Shown piece after piece: positions 24,116 through 36,065 of a stretch of DNA of 64,000 bases. Below the pieces are notes generated by a model that was given only the letters and a program-made list of their open reading frames with translations, was not told the DNA's origin and made no database searches. This DNA is from Prunella strophiata. Lineage: Eukaryota > Chordata > Aves > Passeriformes > Prunellidae. The DNA lies in the NCBI GenBank assembly GCA_036583965.1, contig JAZBQD010000014.1, positions 38,364,990-38,428,989 of the forward strand. The letters are read 5' to 3'. The translations under genes and the position numbers were made by a program. How positions within the stretch are numbered: position 1 is the stretch's first letter; each line of letters begins with the position of its first letter.

Positions 24116-24275
24116 CCGTGTCATACGATAAGCAGTGCAATACATTACCACTAATAATAATGTCTGGATCACATTGAATTATTACCTTACACCTGGCTCT
24201 AATTTCCATTTCAAGTTTTCATTTATTTTTCACTTCACTAAGTCTACAAAATTAATATGGCATCAGACACATCCA
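24116..24275. other. Possible conserved noncoding element
   Basis: A TAAT/ATTA-rich, repeat-free and ORF-free block with TAATAATAAT-like and ATTATTAC words. It resembles enhancer-type sequence, but there is no direct evidence of conservation. Confidence 0.22.
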
Positions 24276-27087
24276 TTAGAAAACTAATTCTGGCTCTGGG
24301 GGGGAGTGCGACAGGACTTTTGGGAGGGGCAGGCTGAATCTCCTGAACCTTGGTCTACAGGTATGTGAGTACCCTGACAACTTTACTTGCAACAGCATTA
24401 TATGCCTGATGAGCATCACTCTTGGAAATTGCCCCAGCTATCACACTGCCTACTCACACTCACTCATTTAGAATAATTTCTTTGGAGAGCTGACTTCTGA
24501 GTTGGCAGACATTTCAAAGGCCTGCTTTGATTCAGTGTTCCCTCTCCAAAACAGTGCTATTTTTGTTTAATCATTCTGGAGGTAGGAAGGCAGAGGCAGG
24601 TTTTACCCCTTAAAGGGTGTGTTGCATGTCTGATAGAGCAACACAAGGGCCCTGGGTTGAGTTATTCCAGGGCGAGTCAGGTTAATCAAAAAAGAAATTT
24701 CCATTGTGGAGGTGAAAGAGGTATTTGTAGTCCATTAGGATGCTAGTTATGATTATTATATGAAACAAGTAATCTCTTCTGACAGAGCTTCAAACAACGT
24801 GCTGGGCAGCCCAGACTTTAGTCTTGGTAAAGCTGGATGTATTTCTTCACATGCAAATAAACTTTGTTTCTCTTTTGATGAAGCTCCTCATATTTTCATC
24901 TCAAATCCCTTTTCAGAGGTGCAATTATGCAGAGCCTTGTTTACCAAGTTCCTCACCTGAAACAAGCAATAGTTTTGCCAAGAGTGTTCTCTCTCTCGCC
25001 TCCACATCAGGAGGATTTGGTCTTTCCCTGCTGAGCCACAGCGAGTTTTCCAGGGGCTTTTCATGGAAGGTAGCATTGGTCCAACCCCAAGGGCAGTTCT
25101 GTTGAAAATGTGTATTATGTACAACATGAAAGTCACTCATCTTTGAAGAATCCAGCCCAACCCAGCTTCCTCTCAGGCTGTTATTTAGTGATGAACAAAA
25201 GTGAATCTCAGAGTTCTCTGCCCCACAGCGAGCAGTTCAGGACCACATACCGCTTCCAGTCCTGCTCAGGCTTGAAACTTGGAGCTGGATGCATCATCTG
25301 CACATGTCCTGAAACCATAATAGATAAACATCTTCCTGATACTGCATAGCAGAGGGGGGCCCTTGAAACCTCTCAAACTGAAAAAGGGAGAGTGTATTTA
25401 CTCAGATTTCATGCATAGAAAGTGTCAGCCCTTTTGCCCATTCCACCTACAAACACATCTCAAATTAGACCTGCCACTAGGTGAGGAGGTATCACAGCTG
25501 CAGGACTGATCTCTGACATCTATCCTTGCAAACAAGAAATGTTATTCTGCCCTTTTTTTATTGCTAAAATTTACAGCCCAGTTAAAGAGATCACCTTCTG
25601 AGAACCCTTACACTTGGACTGAAGTGAGCACAGATGAAATAAAGAAAGGAATTTTGCTTGTATGGCAAGTGATTCTTTGTTCTGGCTTGCTTTTTGATTT
25701 ATCTACCTATTCCTGCTTTATATTTTAATGCCCTTTCTTTCCTTTTCCATGTGTTTCTCCTCACTCTTCCTTATCACTTTGGTATCAGTCCCTTTCTATA
25801 GATTTTCAGGTTAAATTTAATTCCTTAAACACAAACACAAGTAACCATGGATTCCTCCTGGTCTTCCTCCTGGTAGACTGGAGCTGCTGCTTGTTCCTCA
25901 GGGTTTCAGCTTCCCTCTGCTTCGCTTGAGCAGGATGTTGGTGAGGAAGAGAAGAACCAGCAGCAGCTGCTGGTACTGCTGTGGTCACAGCACACAGCTG
26001 AAGCTATGTTGAAGTAGGGTCAACATGGGAACAATTTTTGGCATGTGCTTCAAGGTGTTTCTTGTTGACATGTTCAATTAATCTAGCTTTTTTAATTCTT
26101 ATTGCTCATTTTGCCTACAATATATTCTGATAAGCTAATTAAATTATGGGCAAAATGATGTCCCTAAATTAAACACAACTAATCTTCCCACATAAACACA
26201 CACAAAGTCACCTTCCCACCTTGCCCAGGTCTTGCTGAATATGGGCAGCAGCAATCCAAGGGAAAAGAGAAGAGCAGACCTCTCTCAACTAAAACCTCTT
26301 TCTCCTATGCCCCGGGGAGGGAACCCGCAGATAACTGCTCACTGCACAGCACATTGGTTTCCAGAGACTTGGTGGCAGCAGTGAGCAAAAGGTTCAGGTA
26401 CTCAGCACTTAGCTGGTATTCAGAGCTAGAAAAACCTCTTTTCCCTGTAACTGTGTTCCCAATGCCTAGCCCTCCAGCAAGAGCACAGTTCCCCAGGTAC
26501 ACTGGGATGTGTCAGCATGAGGAAAAGGAGATGTAGAGGAAGCAATACTAGCTCAGACACACTTTGCTTCAGGGCACATGTAGCCAAATAAGAGCACTGG
26601 AGGGGACTGCAGACCCCAGCCTGCTCTAGGGCTTCACCCCTGCCTGCCTACCCTTGCTGTTGCTGTACAGCTCCTAAAACAGCTCCAAGGAACAGGATGC
26701 TGGTGATGCTCGGGCTATTTAACCCCTAGCATGGCACTTGAGATGTCAGAGCAGCAGGCCACAGGTGTAGCCCACAGGTGTGAAATTTGGTGACACCTGC
26801 TCTCCCACCAGCACACCACCCCTGTGCCACACCAGACACCTCTCCCCCTCAGCTGGCAGGCAGCAAGGCACTGCAGTGCAGCCTGCCAGCAGCACTCAGG
26901 TGCAGCTGAAACCTTTCTTGTTTAGTTTACACACCTCACACCTCCAGAAATCTACTTGCCAGTTGGTACAGACTGTTTTTACAGCTTCAAGAACCTCAAA
27001 CTGCAACTGCTCTGAACCTATTGGCTCCAAAGGGTTACCTGATCTCATGCCAAAACCATGTGAAAGGGCTGAACTTTGTCAGGTCCC
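24276..27087. other. Unique noncoding stretch
   Basis: An octamer ATGCAAAT (24851-24858) followed by a SOX-type CTTTGTT (24862-24868) is the only motif of note. Frames on both strands at 24760-25349 and 26305-26536 are unassigned. A long pyrimidine-rich run lies at about 25690-25800. Confidence 0.5.
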
Positions 27088-27090
27088 TCC

Positions 27091-27358
27091 AAACAAAAAC
27101 AAAAAAAAAAAAACCAAAAAAAAAACAACAAAAAAAACCAAAAAAAAAAAAAAAAAAAAAAAACAAAAACAAAAAAAAAAAAAAAAAAAACACCAAAAAA
27201 AACCCCACAGCAAACAAACAAAAAAAAAAAAAAAAAAAACCCAAACAAACAAAAAAAAAAAAAACCAACCCAAAAAAAACCCCCAAAAATCAACCAACAG
27301 CAGCAACAAAAAGAAGCAAAAAAACCAAAATAAAACCGCCCAAAACAAAACAAAAAGC
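27091..27358. repeat. Long A/C-only low-complexity tract
   Basis: From 27091 to 27289 the strand has no T and a single G (27210). A runs of 20-24 nt lie at 27140-27163, 27171-27190 and 27220-27239, separated by short C-containing words, and the tract decays by about 27358. Lysine-rich frames on the plus strand and phenylalanine-rich frames on the minus strand across it are artefacts of composition, not genes. It may be an over-expanded poly(A)-like tract or a simple-repeat expansion, and its true length in the genome may differ. Confidence 0.95.
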
Positions 27359-30110
27359 ATAACCCAAATTTCTACTTCATGACTGAACACAGTTTCAACC
27401 AAAGTTAATAAATTTTATTGTGAAACTTGAAATGAGATTACTTTCTCATGGCTTCATTCAAAAATATCTGTACAGCACCAATTACTTGTAGCTGTTCTGT
27501 AAAGCACATCTTTATACTTTGGATATATTTGCTGCTGAGTAAAGGGTATGTGAAATAAAAATGTATTATTAAGTCTAGCTTTTTAAATATCATTCTTAGA
27601 AATTTTGCTACTCGTTATGGATTTTTGGACAAGTAAGATAAGGAAGAACAGCAACAGCAAAAGAGGCAGCTGGCAGCTGCCTGGGGAGGAGCTGCAAAGC
27701 TGGGAAGAGCATTAATGAAAGTCAGGGTGAAGAGTGAAGGGCCAGACTTCACCAGGAGAAGACATGGGAAGATGAAAATACAGAATGGTGCTGCACAGTG
27801 GCCTTTGACCAGAGAATAGCCAAATCTAGCACAAAAAATCTGCATCTAGCACAAAAGACAGGCTGGAAGATTTTCTTTCATGCACTTCTAATGAAATCAG
27901 TGAGTTCAGTTCAGTTTTCATTCAGTTGAAAGAAAAGAGACAGCAGAATAAAGAGTATAAATGAAACGTTATCCTGCAGAACCTCAACAACTTCATTATT
28001 CATGGCTTTACACCCTGCTTTCCGTGGAAAACATGGCCAGTGGCTCAATTTTTATTGAAACAACTCTGTAAATGGAGGTCAGTATGAAAAGAGAAATCTC
28101 CTGATGGAACCAGAAGCATTTTAGATGACAGCATCTTCCTTCATTTTGAGTGAGAGGCATTGTAAAGTAGTGGAGGTTTTCTTCTTGCTCATGTAACAAT
28201 GTTGATCCTGCAGTGGAGGGTATCTTGTGCAGCAGTACATCACCAAGGGGTACTATTCAGAGACACAACAGAAATATTTTTGGCAAAAAGCAGCAAGGGG
28301 TTGGTTTATGGTGCCTGCTCCTTTTCCTGGGCTGACCATGTGCCTCATTGTGCCATGCTCGAGCTGCCTGGCAGAGAGGCTGCTGTACAGCAAGGAACAA
28401 GGGAGGAGAGGAAGAGAAGAGATGATGCTGATGTGGAGTCTGCCTTCCAAGTGCAGAGCTGGAGCCTGGAGGCAGGGGTCAGGACCATGGTTCCCACAGG
28501 GAACCACACTGGTGCCACCTTGTTACACTGAAGTGAAAGGAGCCATGCCACTTGTGCAGCTCCCTCTGTGGAGGCAACCCAGGAGATTCCCCTCATGTGA
28601 GAACAGGCAGCAGCTTCACCTCAGCAGGCACAACCCTGTATGTGCTTCTGAGATCTGAAGGCTGTGCCAGGCTCTCAGTTGCTTTTCCATGCCTTCACAG
28701 CCAGCTCCAGCCAGCAGTTCCATGTGCCCAGGTGGCACTTGCTGTGCTGCAGCCCTACTAGCCAGATGTTAGCTTGTAGGAGGTGTCCTGGAAAACAGCC
28801 CTGCTCTGTCTTGCAGGCAGTGGAGGGATCAACATGCCTTTCTGCAGGTGTGCACAGGGAGTGTGATTTTGCAGGAGATCTGTGCCCTGCCAGCTTGCTC
28901 TCTGCCAGCAGTGCTGTGCCATGGCCCTCCTCCACTCAGCCTCCAGGGAAAGGCAGGAGACATGAGAAACTCCCAGAGGATGGGCACAGAAATGCAGACT
29001 CCTTTATGGCTTTATGCTGGCACTGACTATCAGGGGCCATAAGCAAGACAGAGTTCTGGGCTCTGCAGAGAGTCCTACAAGGAGGGTAAAGGCAACCCCC
29101 AAATGCCTGGCAGTGACACAGCTGAATTTTGGCAATCTTTTCCTGTATAAACTTGTGTTTCATCTCAGACACAGGGCAGCAGATAGGAGAGCACAACAGC
29201 AAGTTTGTCCAACCCAAGGAGGCACACTCCTCATTTGAGACCTCACACAGACAGACACACTGATCTGTAGCCCCTGCTCCTCTGCCAGCATGGCTTGTGC
29301 CACCAGTGTGTCTGCTGGGCCACTGCTAAGCACTAGAAATGTTCTTGCATGCATACTTTACATCCATGCCACAGGTGTAGAAACCTCCCTCTGCCCTGCT
29401 CCCAGCTGCTGCAGAGCAAAAACATCCTGTAAACACGCAGGATCTGCCTCAGTATGTGCCCCAGGCAGTATGCAAGGCAGCTCTGTCAGTCCTGTGTCCA
29501 CACCAGAAGGTGGCTGGAGGGGTGCTGAGATGTGCAGTCAGTGGTCTCAAGCATATCCAGCTTTGCTGGATATGGGGTCTTGGGACACTGCCACCCATGC
29601 AGCAGCAGGCACCCATTCAGTTTCCTTTTGGAGGCAAAGGAATCTCTCTGGCTCATTTACAGATGCCATCCTGAATCATGATTGTTCAGCATTTGAACCA
29701 GGCTCTGCATTTGGCTATGAACACTTGTACTCTGACCCTGCTCCCTTGATCTCCCCTTCTTCTCTTAATTCGAATCTTGCAAGTTTAAGGTACTTCTTAT
29801 CCTCCTGAGCCCATATTTCTTACATCTTTACACTTCCTTACACTGCAGAGGACATGAGGAAAACATTTGTCACCTTTTCTCTGCCTGACTTGCTGTGCCC
29901 AGGCCTCCTTTGGAAGTGCACTGAGCGAGGCTTGTCTACCCTCCCTTAGCCCTGCTCAGAGTGACATCTGTGCCATCCTGACAGTGTACAGACAATTCAG
30001 CCCATACTGAGGCACAGGAGGGCAATGCTGCTCCACTACTTCAGCCTCAATGTGAGAGTCTTGAAGACAGGGAAGTTTCCCAAATCATTGTGGCCAATTT
30101 TGACATGGTC
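27359..30110. other. Noncoding stretch with GC-richer patch 28.2-29.8 kb
   Basis: Overlapping frames on both strands (up to 172 codons, 29290-29808 plus) occur in the GC-richer patch and carry no recognisable domain. ATCTAGCACAAAA is repeated at 27824-27836 and 27844-27856. No interspersed repeat was recognised before 30111. Confidence 0.5.
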
Positions 30111-30228
30111 TTAGAGTCATGGCATGATAGAATGGTTTGAGTTAGAAAGGACTTTAAAGATAAGTAAGCTACTTTCAGCTCCCCTGCTATGGGCAGACAC
30201 ACCTTCCACTAGACCACATTGTTCACTC
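30111..30228 (-). mobile_element. CR1 LINE, 3'-end fragment
   Basis: Read on the plus strand this is the antisense of a CR1 3' end: 'atgatagaatggtttgagtt', then an 'agaaaggactttaaagat' block, then 'cccctgctatgggcagacac' and 'ccactagacca'. Element 3' is at the left edge, so it lies on the minus strand. It is truncated at its own 5' end after about 118 nt and is somewhat diverged. No coding sequence remains. Its 3' sequence differs from the element at 37.2 kb, suggesting another CR1 subfamily. Confidence 0.85.
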
Positions 30229-31156
30229 TTCTTATTGTCCTCCTGCACAACTACCATCCATGGCACTTGGGAAATGCAGCAACAAGACTCATCTGGAATA
30301 ACCTGTTAAGTCTTTATATGGTTCAGCTGCTCCAAAAATAGAAGCTTTCTGGAATAAGCTGCTGCCTTGAACTTGATTGGCCATATCCAAGTCCTTCTAA
30401 CTCATTAGCACTGAGCTGATTATGTGCTGAAGGATAAGCATTACCACACAAGCCAGCATCCAAACTCACTGATTTCCACATGGAAACATCGAAGCTTTAT
30501 GGTCTCTAATTGATGAGTGGGAGGCCATGAAGGATGTCAAGAGTTACCTTTGTTTTTCTCTGAGTCACTATCAATGTTGGCAAGCGTAACAAAAGCAGAA
30601 GAATGTATTAGGCACCAAATATTGTACTTGTAGTAAAAGACACTAATCACTGGGACTGAGATATTACACTGCCTGTGCAGACTGGTGTCCTGGCAATTTG
30701 ATCACTTCACTGCTAAGTGCTGTGTCTCATATGTCTCACTTGGCCGTGCATTTTGGGGGGCAATATTTAGTATTATAAGTAAGAGAATCATATTGATTTT
30801 TCCACTTGCCTCCAGATGAGGATAGTAAAGCCATACATCTATATTTTGAAGATTTTGTGTGATCAGAGGTACCTATCTTTCTCCTCTACAGTGAGCAGAC
30901 TGTGGTGGTTTCCTTGTGACAACAGAAAGCCATTCAAGGAACTTACCTCCCTAAAATGTATTACACAGCTAAATATGAGTCTTTTGCTACAGCAGTGTTT
31001 TAGTCTATGACATAACTGGATTGGTGATCTCTGGAGTGATACATAAGGCTTATGCCAAGCTCTCACCTGTGTTCAATGTGACTCCAGCCATGCACAGCTG
31101 AACTGGTAAAACTCCTGCAGGTACAAGCCCTGGTCTCATTAGATGTCCTGATGACT

Positions 31157-31178
31157 GGGGTGGGGACGGGTGGGGGGG
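31157..31178 (+). other. Potential G-quadruplex with very short loops
   Basis: G-runs of 4, 4, 3 and 7 are separated by loops T, AC and T. Very short loops are associated with high stability. No promoter or gene is visible nearby. Confidence 0.85.
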
Positions 31179-32307
31179 TTAAATCCATTTAACCACAAAC
31201 AGCATTTCCTCCAAATATATATATTTTTAATTTCTCTGTGAGCTGACTTTACCAGGCACCTACTGACTCCTCAAGAAAACTCATTAGCGTTCCTTTGCAA
31301 ACCCTGCTCTCAATGAATGTTCTTCTGCCAGGAAGCCTGACCCAACTGTCTCCCTCTGAACAGTCAGTGTTTATGCAAAACAACTCATCAGTGATTCTGT
31401 GGGTGTTTTCCACTGAGTATCAAAAGTCCTGAACAGCTGATTGAGTAGGTTCTGCTTGTAATAAATTTTTTTCCTCACCAATGGAGAGTCTAATAAGTAA
31501 TAAAGCACCAGAAGATAAATCATCTTCAGCCAAAGCATTAATATTTAAGTTTCCTTTAAAATTTTCTTTTAAAAAGGCAAGGGAAGAAAGCTAGAAGTCA
31601 AATGCTTTAAAACTGTTATTTTGTAAAGGAAGAAGATGTTGCACTCAGAAAAAGAGGTGTTTTGATCAAATCATAGTCAGCTGTCAGGGGCACTTAGGGA
31701 CATACAGAAGAGTTGAGGTTTGTTTTTTACATAAGCTACAAAGATTTGACATGAATGAATGAGTTGATTAAAATCCCCATGCTCTCTTTGCACACACTGG
31801 CACTGAGTTGCCAGTACAGTGATAGTAGTTAATCCCCAGTTACATCTATTTTAAAAGTAAATTTTAAACATATGTTCAGTGCTGATATATTTCTCTATAG
31901 GTGGCTTTCTTTTAGCACAGTCTGTAGTTTACAGCATTTTAACCAATTTCCCTCTGGGATATCAGTTTTCAAGCTTCTTATCTTGGTTGGGAAATTAAAA
32001 TTCAAACGAACAGGCTGACATTCAGAAAACATGTCTGGATCATTTTTAGTACAACACAAACCCACGTGAAAGCATGAGCTAGACAAGGAAAAATCAGGTG
32101 CAGCTACATCCTACCTAGTTATAAATACCAGGAAAAAAATTACTTCTATTCCAAATAAGTGCAAACAAGGCTGTCCTTCAGCTACATATCAGAAGCTGTA
32201 TTTTTTGCACATCTGGATCCCTTTGTAGCAGTAAATCTCTTTCTGGATGCAGGTAACACCTACCTGGGGAAAGATGGGAGCTAGCAGCCAGCTGGTCTTT
32301 GATTGTT

Positions 32308-32339
32308 CCCTCCCCATCTCCCCTTCTCTCCCTGCACCC
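32308..32339 (-). other. Potential G-quadruplex (five tracts, minus strand)
   Basis: Five C-runs on the plus strand (32308-32310, 32312-32315, 32320-32323, 32330-32332, 32337-32339) give five G-runs on the minus strand, with loops of 1, 4, 6 and 4 nt. Confidence 0.75.
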
Positions 32340-33005
32340 AGTTCCCAGACATTTTGGCATTTGTGTGAGGGTAAGAAGGGGCGAGTCCTGGGCACAGCTC
32401 GAGTGTGAGGTCTTTTAAGATGGGTTGGAGTAGGGAACCAACGCAGCAGTGTGGGAGTAGCTGAAGCTGGCTGGGAGATGGCCAGGAGCTCTTCTCCTGT
32501 CATGAATTGCTGAGTTTGCCAAGGCAAAAAAGGGTAGTGATTACCAAATTGCAGAATGGACTTTGGAGGAGTTTAGGGGGCTGGGAGTGGGACATATGTG
32601 CTCATGAAAGGGCAACAAAGTGTTAAAACTGAAAGTACCAAAACCCATGGAGTATTTATTGAGAACCACCATCCTCATGGAGTCTCCTGCAGAATGAGAG
32701 CTGTAGATACCACAGAGAAATGAAACATTTTGAACCTCTGTTTTCTGGCACTTAACCCAGACAACAGGAAGCAGAGCATCAAGCAAATTCTTAAATTCTG
32801 GATTTTCTTAAAGATAGTGATATCAAGACCTTGATTTTATCTGAGTACTTCTTAAGCAACTTTTTATCAAGGCAGCTCAGCACAGAGCCCAGCTGAGCTG
32901 CGAACTACAGCTGCCTAAAATAATCTTACAGCCCATTTTTCTGTGGGTGTTATGGTTTCTACCACGCCTCTTCATTTTTACACCTTGCCTGTTTGTGTTT
33001 TACCC

Positions 33006-33200
33006 AGCACAACAGTTTTAGGCTGCTGCCATCTCTCTGATTAGGTTTCCATTCACATTATGTTTTGCCTAAGCAGGAGAAGTGTGATTTAATCTCCCAC
33101 ATATACAAGTAAATTAGATTAAAAGGAGCGAATAAATAAGACATCAATTGCAGATGATAAATCATGAATGATTCATGTTCTCAACTGTGCTCTTTGAGAA
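33006..33200. other. Enhancer-like candidate conserved noncoding element
   Basis: The block has at least five ATTA/TAAT cores, TGATAA and AATAAAT words, and an interrupted palindrome CATGAAT-G-ATTCATG at 33163-33177. It has no repeat similarity and no ORF. The composition is typical of vertebrate developmental enhancers, but conservation is inferred, not seen. Confidence 0.3.
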
Positions 33201-35790
33201 AGCCATCACAGAAGCTGTCCCATTGTACTTTCAAGTGAATCTACTCCAAAGCAGTAAACTGCTTTCCCATTAAAACACATTCATTATAAATTGAAGCCTG
33301 GGTCATGAATGTTTTTCTTCACAATTATACTTTTAAAAAACAGGAATCATATTTTAAACAATCTGCACCAAGATAGGGAGACAAGACTGGATAACTTTTG
33401 CTCTTACTCGGATACTTTTGAGGATTTCCATTTTCCATTTTGATGCCCGAAATGCTGTACTACAGTCCATGACTAGTAGTGGTTCTAGCCTCCAGCTAGA
33501 AGTTCTGTCTTGCTCCTTGATTTTTTTCCACTGCTTTTGCAGCATCTGTGAGGTTTCTTTTGGCATGTTTTAGTCCTTTGCACTGCACCTCATGTAATCC
33601 CAGTCTTGTTTCTTGTAGTCACTAAGTGTCCCAATTTTCTGGTGTTTTGGTTTTTTTTTTCAGTTGCATTTCATTTGATCATATCACCTTTTCTGAGTGT
33701 TTGTAAGTCTTTCCCTTCTGTTTCACAAGATTTTGTTTCCCTTCCTGAATGGGAATGTTCTCCTCACACAAGCCCACACAGAAGAGGTGTTTAGGATGCT
33801 TTATGCTTCAGCACTTCCCCAGTTCATACAGCTGTTAAAAACTCTGAGGACCTCTAAAATGAATTATCACACACTTTTATTTGAGGAAACACTTCTAATT
33901 TTAACTCATTTTCTAGAAGTAGAACATGTCCTGAGGTAGAATTTATAACATATTCATTATGGTATCTTTGCTTTATCTCCTCTGGGGAAGGAGATTCTAG
34001 CTACAACAGAAAAATGGAGAGAAAAAAGAAATTCTTTTGCTGTAGGAAATAAACAAAAGAAATATTATGATTTTCCCAGTCCTCCTGCAAATAGTTTTGG
34101 AGTGAAATTTTATATGCCACAGAGACTATATTGGGTGTTTGTAAAAAAAAAAATTATATATACTTTGCCACTTGTAAGAAATGTGACCAAATGCAATCAT
34201 ATGAGTGTAAATTTTTTTAGAAAGCAATTTTTAAAAAAATTACCTTCTCCATTTAGAATTTTTAATTAATTTCAATTAATTCAGTTTCTGAATATCCTGA
34301 CAAACAGTACCCTGGAAAGGTGTTATCTGTGTAAATCAAGGGTATGTAGTTAGCAATGACAAACTTACCAGTTTATTACCTGTTTGTGATTTTTGACCTT
34401 CTCTGGACTGTGTCTGTGGTTTACTTGCCCTTGTCCACTATTTCCTCATCTTGGGCTCCTGGGCTGCTCATGGAGGGCAGGGCTGTAATCTGCCCTGTTA
34501 CCTGCAAGCCTTGGATTTATTAGGAAAGTACCAAGGCAACCAGCACACTGTTTTTCTGAAGAAAATAAGGCTACATGCATGGAGCCAGTCCAGCAGCACA
34601 CACTCACAATCCATCTGTGCTAGAAAGAGAAGGTCCCCACACTGTCTTGATGTCCCAGTGAGAGACCTCCACAGCACTGCTTAGCTCCCAGTGCTCTGCT
34701 TCCCTCTCTGCTTTTTCATTCCCCTGCTTTGGCCCTTCTCAGAAGAGCCTCTACCCACAGCCACTCAGGGAAGCATGAAGAGGATGGCAAACAAGTATTT
34801 GTATCAGCCATCCTGACTCATGTGTTCTACCAAAGGCTTTGTTATTCCAAAATGAGGAATGACTAGGAGTAGTATCATACAGGAGGGATCATAAGAAGAA
34901 TAGAAAGAAATGGTAATTCTCATAGATGGACATTTTTTATGGTGGTGACTTCACAACAGGCACTTTTTTCCCCTTTCAGACCAAGTCATGGGGAAAAGAG
35001 ATATGCTAACAATGATGGGGGATTTATTTGTATCAGATTAATTTAGGAAATCATCAGTGACTTGAAAGTGTGACTCATAATGATGCCCAGGAACGACTGT
35101 CAACAGAAGACCATCATCTTCAAAAACAAGTGGGTCAAAAATATACTAAGTTTTGCTGGGCAATTTCCCTCAGGCTTTCCCATCTGAAATTTTGAAGTAT
35201 AAAACTTTCAACTAAATAACTGAAGAGAAGAGCAATATGAAACTATATATGCTTCTAGGAAAGAGAGAATATGTTATAATGGAAGGAAGAAAAAGGCTAC
35301 CCAGATTCTCCTAAAAGCTGGAACAGGACTGTAAATTCAAGTGTTTGTTGAGTATCAACAAAATGATTCATTAGGCTGACAAATTAGAAATAATTAGTGC
35401 ATAGGGACATCCAGGTGCAGAGGTCTTGGTTTCACAAAACTCTTGTTTACATTTAAGAGATAAAGACTATGTAGAGAAAGTATAAATTAAGAAAATATAG
35501 AAAATGTAAAGGAATTCTGCCAAGATGACTCTTAGTACTCAGATGTTTATGGGGCTTTCCAATAGCATCATATGTTGGGCTGAAGCTATTCATTTGCTTG
35601 AATTTAAGCACATTAATGTTAAAGTCCTTGCCAAATGGAGGCCTGAATAGCATTGACTCAAAATTTCCTGGAGCTTAAAATCTCTTGTCTATGTGGAAAA
35701 ACTTCCTGCACCTCTCTTTCTCCCTTTTCCCTTCACGTAACCAGTAGTTGGCTACAGTGAGCCCTGAGCCTGAAAACCCATTGGCTGACC
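33201..35790. other. AT-rich unique noncoding stretch
   Basis: Unassigned frames at 33354-33566 (minus), 33606-33939 (plus), 34451-34684 (plus) and 35453-35653 (minus). Short A/T runs lie around 34140-34275. From 34685 to 35450 no frame of 60 codons is open. No repeat element was recognised. Confidence 0.5.
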
Positions 35791-36065
35791 ACAATAAATA
35801 GGCTGTGTGCATCACTGGGTCTCTGCAGGTTTTTATTCATCCCCAGAAAGAGATTTGCAGCTCAATTGCTATTGATAAGTAATCACCAGACTCACTGATA
35901 AATGGGAGGTGATTAGCTTTACAGCCACTGCAAAGCATTACAGTACATAATATTTCTATAAGCCATTATTTCCTTTTTAATGGCTTGCTCAATGTTTAAT
36001 CACAATGAAAAGGTTTACCACTCAGCAATAATAAGATCTAACTAACTCTTGTTACTAGTGTGGCA
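35791..36065. other. Enhancer-like candidate conserved noncoding element
   Basis: About eight TAAT/ATTA cores, two TGATAA GATA-type words and two TAATCAC words lie in about 200 nt, with no ORF and no repeat. It is the densest homeobox-core block in the window by eye. Conservation would have to be checked by alignment. Confidence 0.32.

Larger units (their letters stand above)
30229..33005. other. Unique noncoding stretch with two G-quadruplex motifs
   Basis: No supported gene. Strong G-run clusters lie on the plus strand (31157-31178) and the minus strand (32308-32339), listed separately. Between 31066 and 31895 there is no open frame of 60 codons. Frames at 32178-32786 (minus) are unassigned. 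Confidence 0.5.

Noticed and set aside
26780..27382. 200-codon frame with a long lysine-rich C-terminus, and phenylalanine-rich frames opposite
   Set aside because: Entirely explained by the A/C low-complexity tract. No stop codon can occur where T and G are missing.
29290..29808. 172-codon plus-strand frame
   Set aside because: Low-information cysteine-, serine- and alanine-rich product in a GC-richer patch with overlapping frames. No family was recognised.
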